DNA of 64,000 nucleotides. Source: Diaporthe sp. PMI_573 (taxonomy: Eukaryota; Ascomycota; Sordariomycetes; Diaporthales; Diaporthaceae). The DNA lies in NCBI GenBank assembly GCA_021399435.1, contig JAJTUP010000004.1, positions 1,922,001 to 1,986,000 of the forward strand, in the 5' to 3' direction. The position numbers were made by a program, and so were the translations under genes. Shown here in pieces: positions 12,201 to 22,700 of the stretch (positions are counted from its first letter, which is position 1; every line of letters starts with the position of its first letter). The notes below the pieces were generated by a model, which ran no database searches, had not been told where the DNA came from, and saw only the letters and a list, made by a program, of their open reading frames with translations.

Positions 12201-12561
12201 CGCCATCCTCCACGAGCTGGACGCGGGAACTGTGCACTCTGCGCGCGCGGCCTTCGAGGCCGCCCTGGACAGTGACAGCTGTAGGGGCAGCGCAGGCCTG
12301 TGGCGGGCTTACGTCCGCTTCTGCCAGCGGCACAGCAAGGAGCTCAGGGGCAAGGCGGCGCAGGCGTTCTACAGGGCCGTCGGCGCCTGTCCGTGGTCCA
12401 AGGACGTTGCTATGGAGGCTTTCGGAACGCTCGTGAGGGATATGGACTCTGGTGACCTGAGGGGTGTGTATGGTGCGATGGTGGCCAAGGGGTTGAGGAT
12501 CCATGTTGATTTGGAGGATTTTAGCAAGGAGTGGTCGAGGGCTTCGAAGAGGAAGGATTGA
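9223..12561 (+). CDS. NRDE2: NRDE2-family protein (nuclear RNAi / exosome-associated regulator)
   Basis: A single uninterrupted 1112-residue ORF starting MDNRPAAPTFASFKPK. The N-terminal ~130 residues are disordered and rich in His, Arg and Ser (RS/HRRH tracts), as in splicing-linked proteins. The segment SLIVRYGSNERSKVPAYRR and the later block beginning RQESIKLSRRVKDHPEDVDAWLDLV (~290-640) match the NRDE-2 domain, a series of HAT-like helical repeats; helical repeats continue to the C-terminus. Family knowledge: C. elegans NRDE-2 works in nuclear RNAi, human NRDE2 binds the exosome helicase MTR4, and S. pombe Nrl1 acts with splicing and heterochromatin factors. A nuclear RNA-surveillance role is therefore inferred. 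The absence of introns over 3.3 kb is unusual for this window. The gene converges with the Cys-rich protein gene. Confidence 0.9.
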   Translation: MDNRPAAPTFASFKPKPRDPPASPEPPVSNEATEVEKKRAVPRFSSFRQVPENSPKPPVPEAARASEKNHDEDGPDRKSHTAHRSRHSKSTSHHRHRRHERHRSRSAEKRPSPSPVPGKPAPREEPLFITDKRGDSLIVRYGSNERSKVPAYRRYGAGKVMGATGRLRLIYDGSRQLFSLGGKLGDGPSAFRDRNILANASRKKVQVFRLRSKPGQDQTELNEDWYDYIPMSDSRKRKRASAEPEDVSEDEGPNYRSIQGKAKARDFVDSDLESAGTSDSENEPVVDVSDPARQESIKLSRRVKDHPEDVDAWLDLVDLQESLLRLDEHTRQERSDDEAKGLASMRVSLLEEALPSAPDKQGRARLLLRLMREGSRIWSSKTLTKRWSEVSREDDSFALWKAHLNHRLSNMTTFTYEEVKKLHFERLQLLRQRLADNEMSSTNTFQSADICNELVYVFLRTTRFIHDAGYSELAVAAWQAILELTFARPRDASDLEAEDLMSSFGDFWESEVPRIGEDNAKGWMQFAEAEEMADLPESKIDPPAAPPGTRDVYKAWAALETHRGKNARLAARTLDEGTEDDPFRVVMFSDLKPLMFYLPPSILTSMREPLLDAFLLFSQCLPASKAPSAMIQEALSDPFICGNVVATEDLNAKEHHHSEETGRKEPRFTHPNHHMALSTDVLFAGENWFSYFDHALPSEAGLALKVTTQLALNFGLDSVGEYSLAVAWKKDPVTVKKAAKALLKRYTSNTRLYNAYALAEWRQGNEDVARKVLLTATSQDIARKQPLWNTLAWLELEAGNKQKSLALCVSSTEDQSDQSLVHRLLEAKDIIASSKLLKTRQVLSSHRDFLLSSGDLSQASEFAQTLSLFEYLSNDTSTEPMSSQQGRISAAMSSINAFTSDVVSRGHGSSADLERLLQSTAHLLYLHASRGPFRPPFVRDQLYSFLKLFPSNTVFLNLFAWADTSLLLNDPIREALRNLVLREPHDRVSSRVFAILHELDAGTVHSARAAFEAALDSDSCRGSAGLWRAYVRFCQRHSKELRGKAAQAFYRAVGACPWSKDVAMEAFGTLVRDMDSGDLRGVYGAMVAKGLRIHVDLEDFSKEWSRASKRKD

Positions 12562-13957
12562 ATAAGACTTTGAAAGCACCGTTAATGACAGACATTCTGA
12601 TAATTAAAAACATGCTTCCAGAGGGTCACTTGGATGTGGTGTCTCGCCGGCCGTGGGGAAAGTGTCCTAAGATTGTCAGCTCAATCAGGCCGCGTATCCC
12701 CGAGCCTGCGTGAGAACCAAGACTGACGCTTGCAAAAGGAGAATATTGTAAATTTGGCTTTGAAATTCGCATGATGAGTGTGAAATGCTTGAAATAGAGG
12801 CCCCTTTACCCAAGCTCTGTAAGTTATCCACATAGGAGTAATTCATGTAATGAATATGAAGGGTCTCTCTACTTGTCAAAGGATCTTTGGTAAATTTTGG
12901 TGGCACAAGCGAGCGTGAGCCGTCTCTGATACCTAGGTATGTAGGTTCTGGGATCAAGAAATGGCGACATTCAATTTATTGAAACAGACACGGAGGTCCA
13001 CAGACTCAACACACGGAAGGGCAAGTGGCCTAGGCTATGGTGACTACACGCTTATATGTTGAGCCCTTTGGCCTATCGCTCACCTGGGAATTCCGGCATG
13101 GGGGTTCTACTTCTTGAATACCAAGAATGCAGACTTACGATTTATCTGTATCAAAATCCATATCTCATATGGTGCTCAGCCAGTGTCACATGAAGATGTT
13201 GGGGACAAGGTGTGTGAGGCAATATGTGTGTGTTTTATTGTCTCGATCTATCTAAGGTGGTCTATCTGAGGCGGTTTGATGTTCTTTCCTATCCCGTACT
13301 CCGTGAAATGCTGTGGTGCTGCGCTGTCGTGAAATAATCGTGCCGTGAAGTAATTGTGCCGTGAAGTGATCCAGTCGTGAAGGTAATCCAGTCGCTCAGT
13401 CATAGGGTCGTCCAGTCGTAAAGTAGTTCTGCCGTGATGTAGTCCAATCGTGAAGTAATCGTGTCGTTCTGCCGTTCTGTCGTCCGGTTCCGGGTTACAT
13501 GCATCTCCAATAATATCAAATTTCCAACATCAAACCGCGTCGTAGCCAGCAACCCAATATTCCCTGTGATTTCAAACCTCCTTGCAAAAACATCCAATCA
13601 ACAAATCAAATCTGCTCATGCCTGTCCCGCGCGCGCATAGTGCGGGTGTCGTGTGTGGGCTAGTGCTGCTCACGTAGTCGCGCGCATATCCAATCTTTGT
13701 AGCGTCTGTTTTCCAACCATGGCAAAGAGCAGATAAAACATAGCAAACCCAGAAAACGCCAACCCAAGGGGAAAAAAAACCTCCCTGAAGATTCTTATAG
13801 GGAGGGAAAAAAGTTCTGGTTAGAACTTCCCGCCTCAGCAGAGGGTGCCTTGAGGTTGGCTTCTAATGACCAGGAGACGGTGGTTGACGACGGAGACCTT
13901 TTGGACGCTGTCGTATCCCTCACGGCAAACCGTAGCCTTGCGGGACTGGGGGCGCAC
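12562..13957. other. Intergenic between convergent NRDE2 and Cys-rich protein genes
   Basis: About 1.4 kb with no supported gene. The first part is AT-richer 3' flank. The second half contains a degenerate tandem repeat, given separately. Confidence 0.6.
13325..13480. repeat. Degenerate tandem repeat, period ~16-17 bp
   Basis: Units related to GTCGTGAAGTAATCGTG recur about nine times with substitutions and small length changes, for example at 13326, 13342, 13358 and 13375. The copies are clearest at the 5' end and decay towards 13480. The array lies downstream of two convergent genes. Confidence 0.8.
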
Positions 13958-14791
13958 CTATTTGGTGTCATCGTCCGACGAGGGGCTGTCTTGGTGAGTT
14001 CGACGGGTTCTGACGACGGAGAGTGTGCGGACGTTGGGGAATCCCGCGCGGGCCATGACCTCCCGCTGGCTCGCTGAGAAGTGGTGGCGGCGGACGTGAA
14101 TATGTCGGTGGTTGATGATGGTGAGCTGGCGGATGTGGGCGCAATTGGCGCGGGCCATGGCCTCCCGCTGGCTTGCTGAGAGGCGGGTGCGCCTCGCCTT
14201 GAGGACGTACTTGTCGTTGACGTGGAAGGACATGGTCTCCGTCATGGGGGTGGGTGGCGTGGGCAGCGGCGGCGGCGTGATCGTGGACCCATACTCGATG
14301 TGCTCCTCGTATGCCGGAGCCGGGTGCTGAGGGTCGTCGAGCCACTTCAGGAAGGCGCCGTGCTTGTTTTCCATGCGCTCGTGCTGGATGAGGCCCCTGA
14401 ACTGGTTGTGCTGCTGGTCGATCTCGGCGAAGGTTCCCTTCAACTGAATTTGGTCGGGACTGAGCGGACCTTCCCTGAGGGGGTTGCTTCTCTCACAGCT
14501 CGGTCCGGGCTGGGGGGAGACCGGGTGCACGCTTCCCATCCCGAGGCTGGGACAAGGTGTCTTGGGGATGGTGCTTCTCTTGAAGGTCAGTTTGAGCCGG
14601 AACTCGCGGAGGTCCTTGTTGTCGAATGCTGACTTGCAGTCCGGGCAGTATGCATCAACCTTCTCCATTTTGTAGACACACGATGGGTTGCACGTCGACG
14701 TTTCTGAGTTGAAGGCGTCGGGGCATGGTAGGGTGGCGTGGGCATGACGGCAGCCACACTTCTCGTAAAGCGTATATTCGTACACGCACAT
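13958..14791 (-). CDS. Cys/His-rich small protein of unknown function with a 34-residue tandem duplication
   Basis: A one-exon 277-residue ORF. I do not recognise a named family. The N-terminus MCVYEYTLYEKCGC is followed by Cys at 12, 14, 23, 34, 38, 49 and 52, with His at 16 and 18. The CxC, CxxxC and CxxC spacing suggests two structural zinc sites in the first ~55 residues. The middle is Pro-rich and low in complexity. Near the C-terminus two copies of SASQREAMARA-type sequence start near residues 205 and 239 (34-residue period). The duplication is also clear at DNA level (about 14040 and 14142), so it is fairly recent. The tail ends in an acidic SPSSDDDTK. A GTGAGT...CCTAAG segment in the leader (about 14865-14812) could be a 5'-UTR intron. 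No function is inferred. Confidence 0.75.
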   Translation of the reverse strand: MCVYEYTLYEKCGCRHAHATLPCPDAFNSETSTCNPSCVYKMEKVDAYCPDCKSAFDNKDLREFRLKLTFKRSTIPKTPCPSLGMGSVHPVSPQPGPSCERSNPLREGPLSPDQIQLKGTFAEIDQQHNQFRGLIQHERMENKHGAFLKWLDDPQHPAPAYEEHIEYGSTITPPPLPTPPTPMTETMSFHVNDKYVLKARRTRLSASQREAMARANCAHIRQLTIINHRHIHVRRHHFSASQREVMARAGFPNVRTLSVVRTRRTHQDSPSSDDDTK

Positions 14792-15002
14792 GGTGACGGA
14801 TGGAAGTAGGGGATCTTAGGGGTGGTTAGTGGTGTAAAGTGGTTGCTTGTGTGACACTCACCTTGTAGCACCTGTTATAGAGCCGACTTGGTGAAGCAAC
14901 AGGAGGTGGAAGTGTCAACAGCGGTAGTCTTGATGGAGGTAATGTTGAACGAGGCAGAGCTCAGTAGCCAGAATAGACTTGGTTGCTTGTGTGGTGATCA
15001 AG

Positions 15003-15086
15003 TGTGTTTTGGTAGAGTGTTGTTTTGGCAGAGTGTTGTTTTGGCAGAGAGTGTTTTGGCAGAGTTTGCTTTGGTAGAGTGTGTGA
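15003..15086. repeat. Tandem repeat of TTTTGGCAGAGTGTTG-like units
   Basis: Five successive units of about 13-16 bp share TTTTGG(C/T)AGAG, with near-perfect copies at the start and shortened ones later. The tract sits about 220-300 bp upstream of the Cys-rich protein start codon, in its promoter or 5' leader. Confidence 0.85.
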
Positions 15087-15162
15087 TTTTTGGTGGAAGG
15101 GAAGAAGGGTGGAAATGGGCGAGAAAGGAGAGAGACTGGTCTATTATATACTGTTTGGAAAC

Positions 15163-15298
15163 ACCATCAAGGTTCAGAGTGATACTGTCTAGAAGGACTT
15201 GGTTTCACGACTAGTATATTCAAGTGTTTAGAAGGGAGTGGCTACTGCTGTTATTTACACTAGATGAACCATCAAGGCCCAGAGTGGTCCTGTACAGA
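15163..15298. repeat. Diverged direct repeat pair (31 bp, 105 bp apart)
   Basis: The 31-bp stretches 15163-15193 and 15268-15298 match at 25 positions, both starting ACCATCAAGG. Two of the differences are an adjacent TT/CC pair, as expected of C-to-T decay. They lie in AT-rich DNA and may be the remains of a small repeat. Confidence 0.55.
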
Positions 15299-17212
15299 GA
15301 TGGGTGAAACTGGCTCATAAGCAATAGCGCATAGCCTAGATGCGAGGAGAGCACCTTGTTGACCAAGAGAACTTATACTATCATATATAGTCTCGCAATT
15401 TTAAATACTAGTAGTAGAGCTACGAAGTACAGGACGTTCTCACATTTCGCGCGTGATGATAGTGGCAACAGGAAGGACCGATTGTAGAGAACTAAGTATG
15501 AATAAAGGCTAATTCTTGAATTTAAACGCGTGGGCAAGATGAGAAGCTAATTAGAAGACACTGTGTTGAGTCATTTCGTATCTAAGTGTCGCCTGTTCAG
15601 ATGTCAAGGCGACGCATATCGAGAAAGTTCCTCAGGGGTACTTGAACTCTGGCACATAAAAGCATCAGAGCTTTCCGCTGTCCTATCGTCAGGCTGATGG
15701 ATAGCATTACAAGCTCACTCGAAAACCCAGTCAGTGATCAGCCAGAAACTGTGCAATCAAGCTCCAGGAACTTTTGGGGCCGGAGGGGTGTGCTTTTGAA
15801 ATCGGCTTATACCCCCTGAGCCGAAGTGTTGACCATGCACACATTTCGAGTTGGCTATCACGCGGACCATTAAGCTAGGCGACCCTCGGTATTTATATGG
15901 CAGCACCATGACGGATAGGCAAGTTTGCACGGGTGCCACCGTTGTGCTAGCCGTCTAATTTCTGCAGTAGTGGCAGCCAACCCACATAGCCCCTGCGAAG
16001 CCGCCACCCCCTGGGGGACTGTTTAGCAACGTGATGGGAGCTCAGGAAAATGAATGCAGCTCTCAGCCGAGAGCCAGTAGAATCAGCAGTGATTTGCGGT
16101 TGACGGCTGAAGCACAACTAAAGCGCCCCCCATAAATCCCACATGTCGTCTGAACCCCTAAACGGCTGTCGTCCAATGTGGGACGTGGAGCCAACGCGGG
16201 CTGTTGTCGATCCATCACACACCACCCCACAAAAGTCTGGGGTAGCTCGGCAACGCTGCCGAGTGGCTGTCGCAGGGGGTGGGCATGACGTGCAGCAGGG
16301 AGGGATGGGGTAGCTTGGCGGTCCCTGCATGCATACGCGCCGCTGGCCACGCGTGAGCCCGCGCACCACCCTTTTTCCATTGGAGTTAGTGACGGGACCT
16401 TATGCCGCTTACCTACGCAGTACCACAGTACACACACACTAGGATGGGTTAGTCATACACCTACACTCTGCCTACACAGTTACTACACAGTTACTACTAT
16501 TGGGGCAACGTGCAGTTTGCAACTCCCACCGTTGACGAACTGTTTCGACCCACGGCGCGTTGAAATGACTTGGCACACACCCTGAACCATGTTACAAAGA
16601 GACGGTGACGGAGGACAGATCGCAGACACAACATAGACAGCACACTTGCTCCTCACCAGGATCATCCCTCAGCCACGGTGAGCCACCCTGGGAAAACGAC
16701 TCGTCACACTCTCAACAACATTGGTCGCTAGTCACCCTCGAGTCATTGTGTCGGCCCCGAGCACTCACTCTCAAGCGGCCAGTCGGCCGAGAAAGGGTTC
16801 TTGACAAAGCCCAAGCCGCACATGCGCGTAGCACGCCACTAAGAGGAAGACAGACGCCCTTCAGCACAGTAAGCCCTGTACCATAGCTGCAGGCCAAAAC
16901 ATACGAATTAAAAGCATTTCTATTGTTGTCTTCCATTTCTCCATATGTGCTTCCTATTCCCCATAAATCCCCCTTTCTAGCCAGCCCAATGCATCCGTAC
17001 CAAGCCAGACATTCGTTGCATCATGCACATTCGGAACAGGTGCTTTACCCCCCCATCTCTGCCACCACGCGTGCAGGCTAGATAGCAGCCTATAGGCACA
17101 AAAGAAAGAAAATGAAAAAAAAACAAGCTATAGCGCCGAGAGCATATTTGAGAAGCATAGTCATTTGTGTCTCACAGGAAGCATCAGCCGCAACGGCAGA
17201 CATGCACCCTCA

Positions 17213-18508
17213 TCACCGCCCCACAGACGCCTGCGAGAGGCTCAACAGCCCCTTGGCCGCCCCGCCCCTGAGCGCACTAGACGTCAGGCTCTCATCCTCA
17301 TCATCCTCCTCGGCGTCCCGCTGCCCGCGCCGCGGCGTCGACACGATGGACATGGAAGCCGACGACAGCCGCGGGAGAACGTGTTTGTCCGCCGGCGGCG
17401 ACATACCCCAAGTACTTCTGTCTCCGTCGCGCGCCGGCAGCGATGTGACTGCAGCAGCTGCCGCCGTGGTCTTGCGGTCGCTAGCGAGGCGGTACCACTG
17501 CTGCGCCGGCGTCGATCGCTCCACCGTGTGGGCCGACATGGATGGCAGCGGTGTCCTGCGACGCGTCATCCCGGGGACGGGCCGGACCTGCAGCCTGTCG
17601 AGGGGCACGTCCACCTGGCCTGTTTTGACCTTGTAGTTGGCCAGGCTGAGCCTTAATTTGAGGATTTCGGTCTTCTGCAGTGACGCGTCAGTAACTGTCT
17701 AAGGTGCGCGCGTGCGTTTGAGAGGGAGCAAGCTCGCTCAACGCAATGTTCAAAGAGATACATCGGTAGTGTAAGCCATACCTGTTTGAGCTCCTCACGG
17801 CTGGATATCCAACGCGATTGCGGCGGCGGCGGCGGTTGTGAGGTCAAGGTGCTTGAAAGGGACGGTGTTGGGACAGCGGCGGGGGCAACGGGGGCAGTGG
17901 GAGCAGCAGCAGTAGCGGTGATCGGCGCTTCGATGTCGGGTTCCGTGATTGTGGTATCTTGGGAGGTGTTCATGCCAGAGACGTCAAAGAGTGAGCTCGC
18001 GTCGGGCGAGACCGATCTCCGGTCACCGGTGGTAGTAGCTTGTGACGCGGGTGGCTCGTTCTGTACAGGAGTCAGCATCGTTCCCCGTCTCATGTTGGCG
18101 CGGTGGAAAGTCACGCTGCAGAAAGGGAAGGCTGGGTGGACATTAGCTGTGTACCTCGTTGGTGTTCTGCGTCGTCTGCTGCCTCACAGGGGCGTCGGCA
18201 ACGGGAACAGCGGCGTCTGCCCCGGACGCCGGGACCGCACCCGCCGCGTCGTCAGAGCAGAGCTTCTTGACAGCCGGCTGCTGCAACGCCGCCGCTGCCT
18301 CCTCCAGCGGCCTCTTCCTGGGGCTCCCTTCCCTCGACGCCTGCTTGCGAGGCGAGGGGCTCGCGCGGCGCGAGAGGCTCAGGCTGGCCTCGCGGCTGGC
18401 CTTCTTCATCGGGCTGGCGCCGGGCGCGGGCGACCTCGGCGACATCTGGACATTGGCGTCCAGCGAGCCGAGGACGCGTCGCTTGGTTGGCGTCGCGGTT
18501 GCGCTCAT
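17213..18508 (-). CDS. Whi5/Nrm1-like G1/S transcriptional repressor
   Basis: Predicted exons are 18508-18155, 18060-17782 and 17674-17213, giving 364 residues. The start MSATATPTKRRVLG is used although the frame is open further upstream. The protein is mostly disordered and Ser/Pro/Ala-rich. It contains many CDK-type sites (TPTK, SPMK, SPRK, SPSPRK, SPDAS, TPRRG). Joining exons 2 and 3 produces REELKQKTEILKLRLSLA followed by NYKVKTGQVDVPLDRLQ (~212-240), which matches the short GTB motif by which Whi5 and Nrm1 bind SBF/MBF transcription factors. The inferred role is a cyclin-CDK-controlled repressor of G1/S genes in the nucleus. The assignment rests on this one short motif plus the phosphosite pattern. 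Intron 1 could use a nearer acceptor at 18115, but only the CTGAC...TACAG acceptor at 18061 keeps the frame. Confidence 0.75.
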
Positions 18509-19713
18509 CTTGGAGAGTGGGCGTTTTTTGGGTTGTTTGTGGGAACGCGACTTGAGGGAAGTGGATTCGCCACCGCGAGACGGGCCTGGTGCAGCGATGG
18601 GCGCCTGGCAGGGTGTGCGCTGCGTGCAAGTCGCGTCGGCAGAGGAACTCACTCACAACAAAAAAAGACAAGCGAGTGGGTGGGTGGTGGTGGAGGAAAT
18701 GCAGCAACTAACGAGACGCGGGAGGGACAGAGTGATGTTGTTTGTTGCAGCAATATAGTGCCGGGGAGCACGACGAGGATTTATGGCGTCAAATGCTATC
18801 CTGCTTGAACTGACGTGGGTCGCTGGCTGGATTGTACCTGTATTGATAGGTAGGGTCTGGGGGCGAGGACGGGGTCCTTTGGGGGGGGCAGGGGGCGAAC
18901 AGGTGGGCAGGGCTGCACGTCGCGTCGTGCCCGAAAAGTGTTCAGCGTGCCCCTGTTACGTGAATTGCCGTACATATTTACTCGACTGCCTCTTTCGGTA
19001 ACGGACCCCACTCCCGTCGTACAGTAGCACGCTCAAGCTGCCCTGGGCTGCCTGAGTGGACCCGCGCCAGAACAGACTCGCCCTGTCCGACAGTGCCCAT
19101 TCCAGGCCCCTGCCCAAGGCCAGGCTCTTAAATACCCACCTGTCCTATGCCTTCACTCTCACCCGCCATTTCACCAGCCAAAGGCAAAGCCAATGTCACC
19201 ATCATTGTCATGTCATTCATGTTGTAGAAGTATCGTCAAACGGCATACAAGTTGCTTCCCCTGCCACCTCCAAAGAAAAAAAAAACGATAATGACATAGG
19301 TGTCTCTCCGCAATGCCCTTTATATATCTGATCGAATGTGGTTCTGCTCCCCGAAATACAGTCGCTTGCATATTCCAACTAATGCGACCAGCCTCCTCGG
19401 TCAAGATGGTAAGTAAGCCTCCCTGGAACAAGAGATGCATTCAAAACAAAATCGCCGGCGGGTATCATCCTTGAAAGCGTCCCCCCTCCCCCTCCCTTCC
19501 CATAAAACATCCTTGAAACCCTCTTTTTATCCACCTGTCGCACTCGACAAAACCCGCCTAAACCAGGGTCACCACCCAATCCGTAAACTCCGTCAAATCT
19601 CAGGTAAACTCCATGTCTTCTTGTTTTTTTGAATCAAGGAACGCTGAGGACGTGAATCAATGAATATGTCGGCGAGGTCCGCTTGCTGTCATCTTTCGCG
19701 CGCACACACCCTC
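18509..19713. other. Intergenic: Whi5-like promoter and MED15 3' flank
   Basis: About 1.2 kb between two minus-strand genes. No gene is supported. It contains a run of G tracts at 18852-18906 and otherwise ordinary sequence. Confidence 0.6.
18852..18906 (+). other. Potential G-quadruplex tract upstream of the Whi5-like gene
   Basis: Six G runs of at least three lie within 55 bp on the plus strand. The first five are separated by loops of 3, 7, 6 and 2 bases, which fits the standard G-quadruplex pattern. The tract is about 345 bp before the start codon and G-rich on the template strand of that gene. Confidence 0.6.
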
Positions 19714-22700
19714 TCAGAAGGTGTTCAGTTCGTAGAGGGACGAGTCTAGTCCCGTGAACGGCTTGTCCATATCGACAAGCATGTCCTCTGTGATCAGCAT
19801 GTCATCGTTCGGGAACGATGCCATTCCTTCGAAACTGTTCAGTTCCATGTCCATGCCGAAGGCCGCCATACCGTTCACAAGCGTCGAGTCGTCGAAATTT
19901 TGCCAATTCATGTCGATTTCAAGGTTCGCCGTCTCCGGTATGTCACTGTTGGGCTCCGATACCCCGCTATCCTTGCTCGCGCTCGACTCGGGCGTGTCCT
20001 CGGGCGGTGTCGTTGACTGGTACAGAGTCATGTCCGAGATCACACCACCAGCCGCGGGGTCGAACAGGTGCATCATTGGCGCCATTAAGCTCTGAGGGTC
20101 GATGGTTGTGTTCGCGAGAGGGTCCATGACTGCATGAGGCTGTTGGAAACCAGAGGCGGCCTGCTCAGACACGTTCTTGTCCCCTGGCTTCGCACCAGTC
20201 GCTACCGCCTTGTTGTCGCCAACTCTGGCGCCTTGTACTGCCGGGACTCCAGGCGCACCGACTTGTTGCTTGGCCGAAGCCTCGCGCGACATGGGAGCCG
20301 CTTCCTCAGGAGCAGGTTGCGACTGCGGCTTGGCTTGACCCTGTTCGTCCAGTCCGAAGGCTGCAGCGAATGACTGCTGCATGAATTGCTGCGGGTCCTC
20401 GTACGGGAGCACGTGAACTTCCTGATGATGCTGCTTGCGCGCCTCCTCCGTGGGGAATCCCATTTCGGCCATCTCGCATCCGGGCTCCGTGCACAGGAAC
20501 GCCGGCTTGGGTGTTGCCTTGGGCTCCTTCTTCTTCAGTTCCGGAGATGTGACCTTCGTCTGTGGCGATGCGTTCTGGCTGGACACCGCAGGTGACGACG
20601 CTTGCCCATTGGCCGTTTTCATCTTCTTGCGCGGGAGCTGCAACTTTTCCTGAGTAAGAGGAGTTGCAGCAACCCAGAGAGGCTTGCCGTCTGGCGAAGC
20701 GGCCCCGAGTGGGAATGGCGGCTGAGCCGAGGTTGGAGCTGCTGGTGGCTGTCCGCTCTTGCTGTTCGACCTCTGGTGAGCTTTGTTCAGAGCTTGGGTC
20801 TGCTTGGCCAGGTTCGCCTCGTTGAGAGGTGTCAGTGCTTGGTTAGATCCTGGCTGCTCAGTCCGCTGGGGCTGTTGGGCCTGTTGGGGTTGCTGAGGTT
20901 GAGGGGCCTGCTGGCTTGTTGCAGGTCCTCCCGGCTGAGGTGGCCGAGCTCCTTTCTGGATGGACGCCAGATCCTTGTGGATGCTTTGACATAGTGCTTG
21001 CGCTTGACCCAACTCTGGCCCCGTCATCGTTAGGTTCTCTCTCAGTGTTGGCTCCTTGTTGTTATTGGGTTGGTACTGATTGAGCACTCGCAGACGCTAA
21101 AGTAAGCAGGAATAATTAGCATGCAGTACTAAGAGTGAATAGAGAAGCTTGAAAACATACTGTTCTGATGAAAGCCCTCAGCCTGGCCTCGTCTCTGGTG
21201 GCCCGGAACCAAGGATTTATTGCCTTGGTGTACTTGGCGATCTCTTGTGAAACCTTTCCGATGGCACCTGCCAGCTGGTTTCGCATCTCCGCAGTCATGG
21301 GGACCTCGGGGAATCTTTGAGATTCAAAGGCCTTCGACTCTTCCTGAGCGATGGTTCTGAAGCGTATCATCTCCGGTGATTGGTTTCGCATGGCCTCATA
21401 CCTCTGCCTTGCCTCTGGAGTCATCTTCGCTATTTGCTCCGGCGCCAGGATCGGAACACCACCTGGGGGAAGTTGGACGGGCTGAGAAGCTGGCCTTTGA
21501 TCATTGGCATTTGGCTGTGAGGGGGCCTCAAGGTCGTCGCCAGAGCGCTTAAGGTTCTTCGGTTGCGAGGCCGCTGGATTATTCGGCGGCGCAGCCATGT
21601 TCGGCTGAGGCGGCCGGTTGCCTTGGGGCCCCGCTGCAACCGGAGTCTGGCTGGGCTCTGGTGCAGAGACAGCCGCCTGGGCAGCCTGCCCTGGCTGCAT
21701 ACCTTGCTGAGGCCCTGAAGCGATTGGAAGGGTACCTGGCTGCGCGCCTGCTGTTGTTGCAGGTTGTCCGGGTTGTGGCTGACCGACCATTCCCATCGCA
21801 TGTCGCATTCTCTGTATCTTGAGTCGTTGAATGAACATTTTGATCTGCTCCTCTGGAGCCTCCCTGAAATTCTGCTGTGACATTCGGAACTGCTGTATCT
21901 CTTGAGGGGTGACATCCGGTATTTGGGTGTTGGGTGGCAGATTTCCAAGAGGATTTGCGTTGGGAGCTCCAGGTTGCTGTGGGACTCCGCCCTGGCCATG
22001 GGACATAACCATGCGCTTGAATTGACCTAGCTGAATGTTTCTCAGCATCTGCTTCTGCTGGTCAGGTATGCCTGCATTCGTCTGTGAGACCCATGCCTTA
22101 AATTGGCCCCATTTCTTAGCATCCGGCGGTATACCAGGAATGAGCTGCGTCACCTGGGGAGGCAAGTCCATGTTGTCCATGATCATCTGCGCTTGTGGAT
22201 GCTGCAACGGGTTGCCGCCACGGAAGCGATTCATTGGGTTCTGTAGGTTTGCCTGTTGCATCTGAGGGCCCATACCTCCTTGTGGCTGCTGATGCATCGG
22301 GTTGCCCATTGGGTTCGCAGCGTTCGCAGGATTTGCTTGGTTCATGGGGGCTCCTTGCTGCATTTGCCCTGAACGCAGCATGCCTGTGCGCTTCCACTTA
22401 GAAAACAACTCATTGAGCTTGTCCGCCGGTAGCTGGCGGAACTTTTGCCGCTGTTCAGGATCAAGTTGAGCGAGCATGGCTCTGATGGCTGGGTCTTGCG
22501 GCAAGTTCGGGTTGCCAGGCATTTGCCCGGGACCGCCTGGCTGGTTGAAGCGAGGATCAAGCCCCTGACCGAATTGAGGGTTGCCTGGCTGGCCTTGATT
22601 ACTCCCCATCTGTCCCATGGCGACCGGTGGCTGTCTGACAGGGGCATTCAAATTGTCCATGGCTGGGCTTTGCGATGCCGGCATGGGACCGCTGAGCCCT

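Larger units (their letters stand above)
14792..17212. other. Intergenic between the Cys-rich protein gene and the Whi5-like gene
   Basis: About 2.4 kb with no supported gene; ORFs at 16063-16437 and 16605-16886 show no family features or plausible splicing. The part 15100-15560 is AT-rich and carries short repeats, described separately. Confidence 0.55.
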
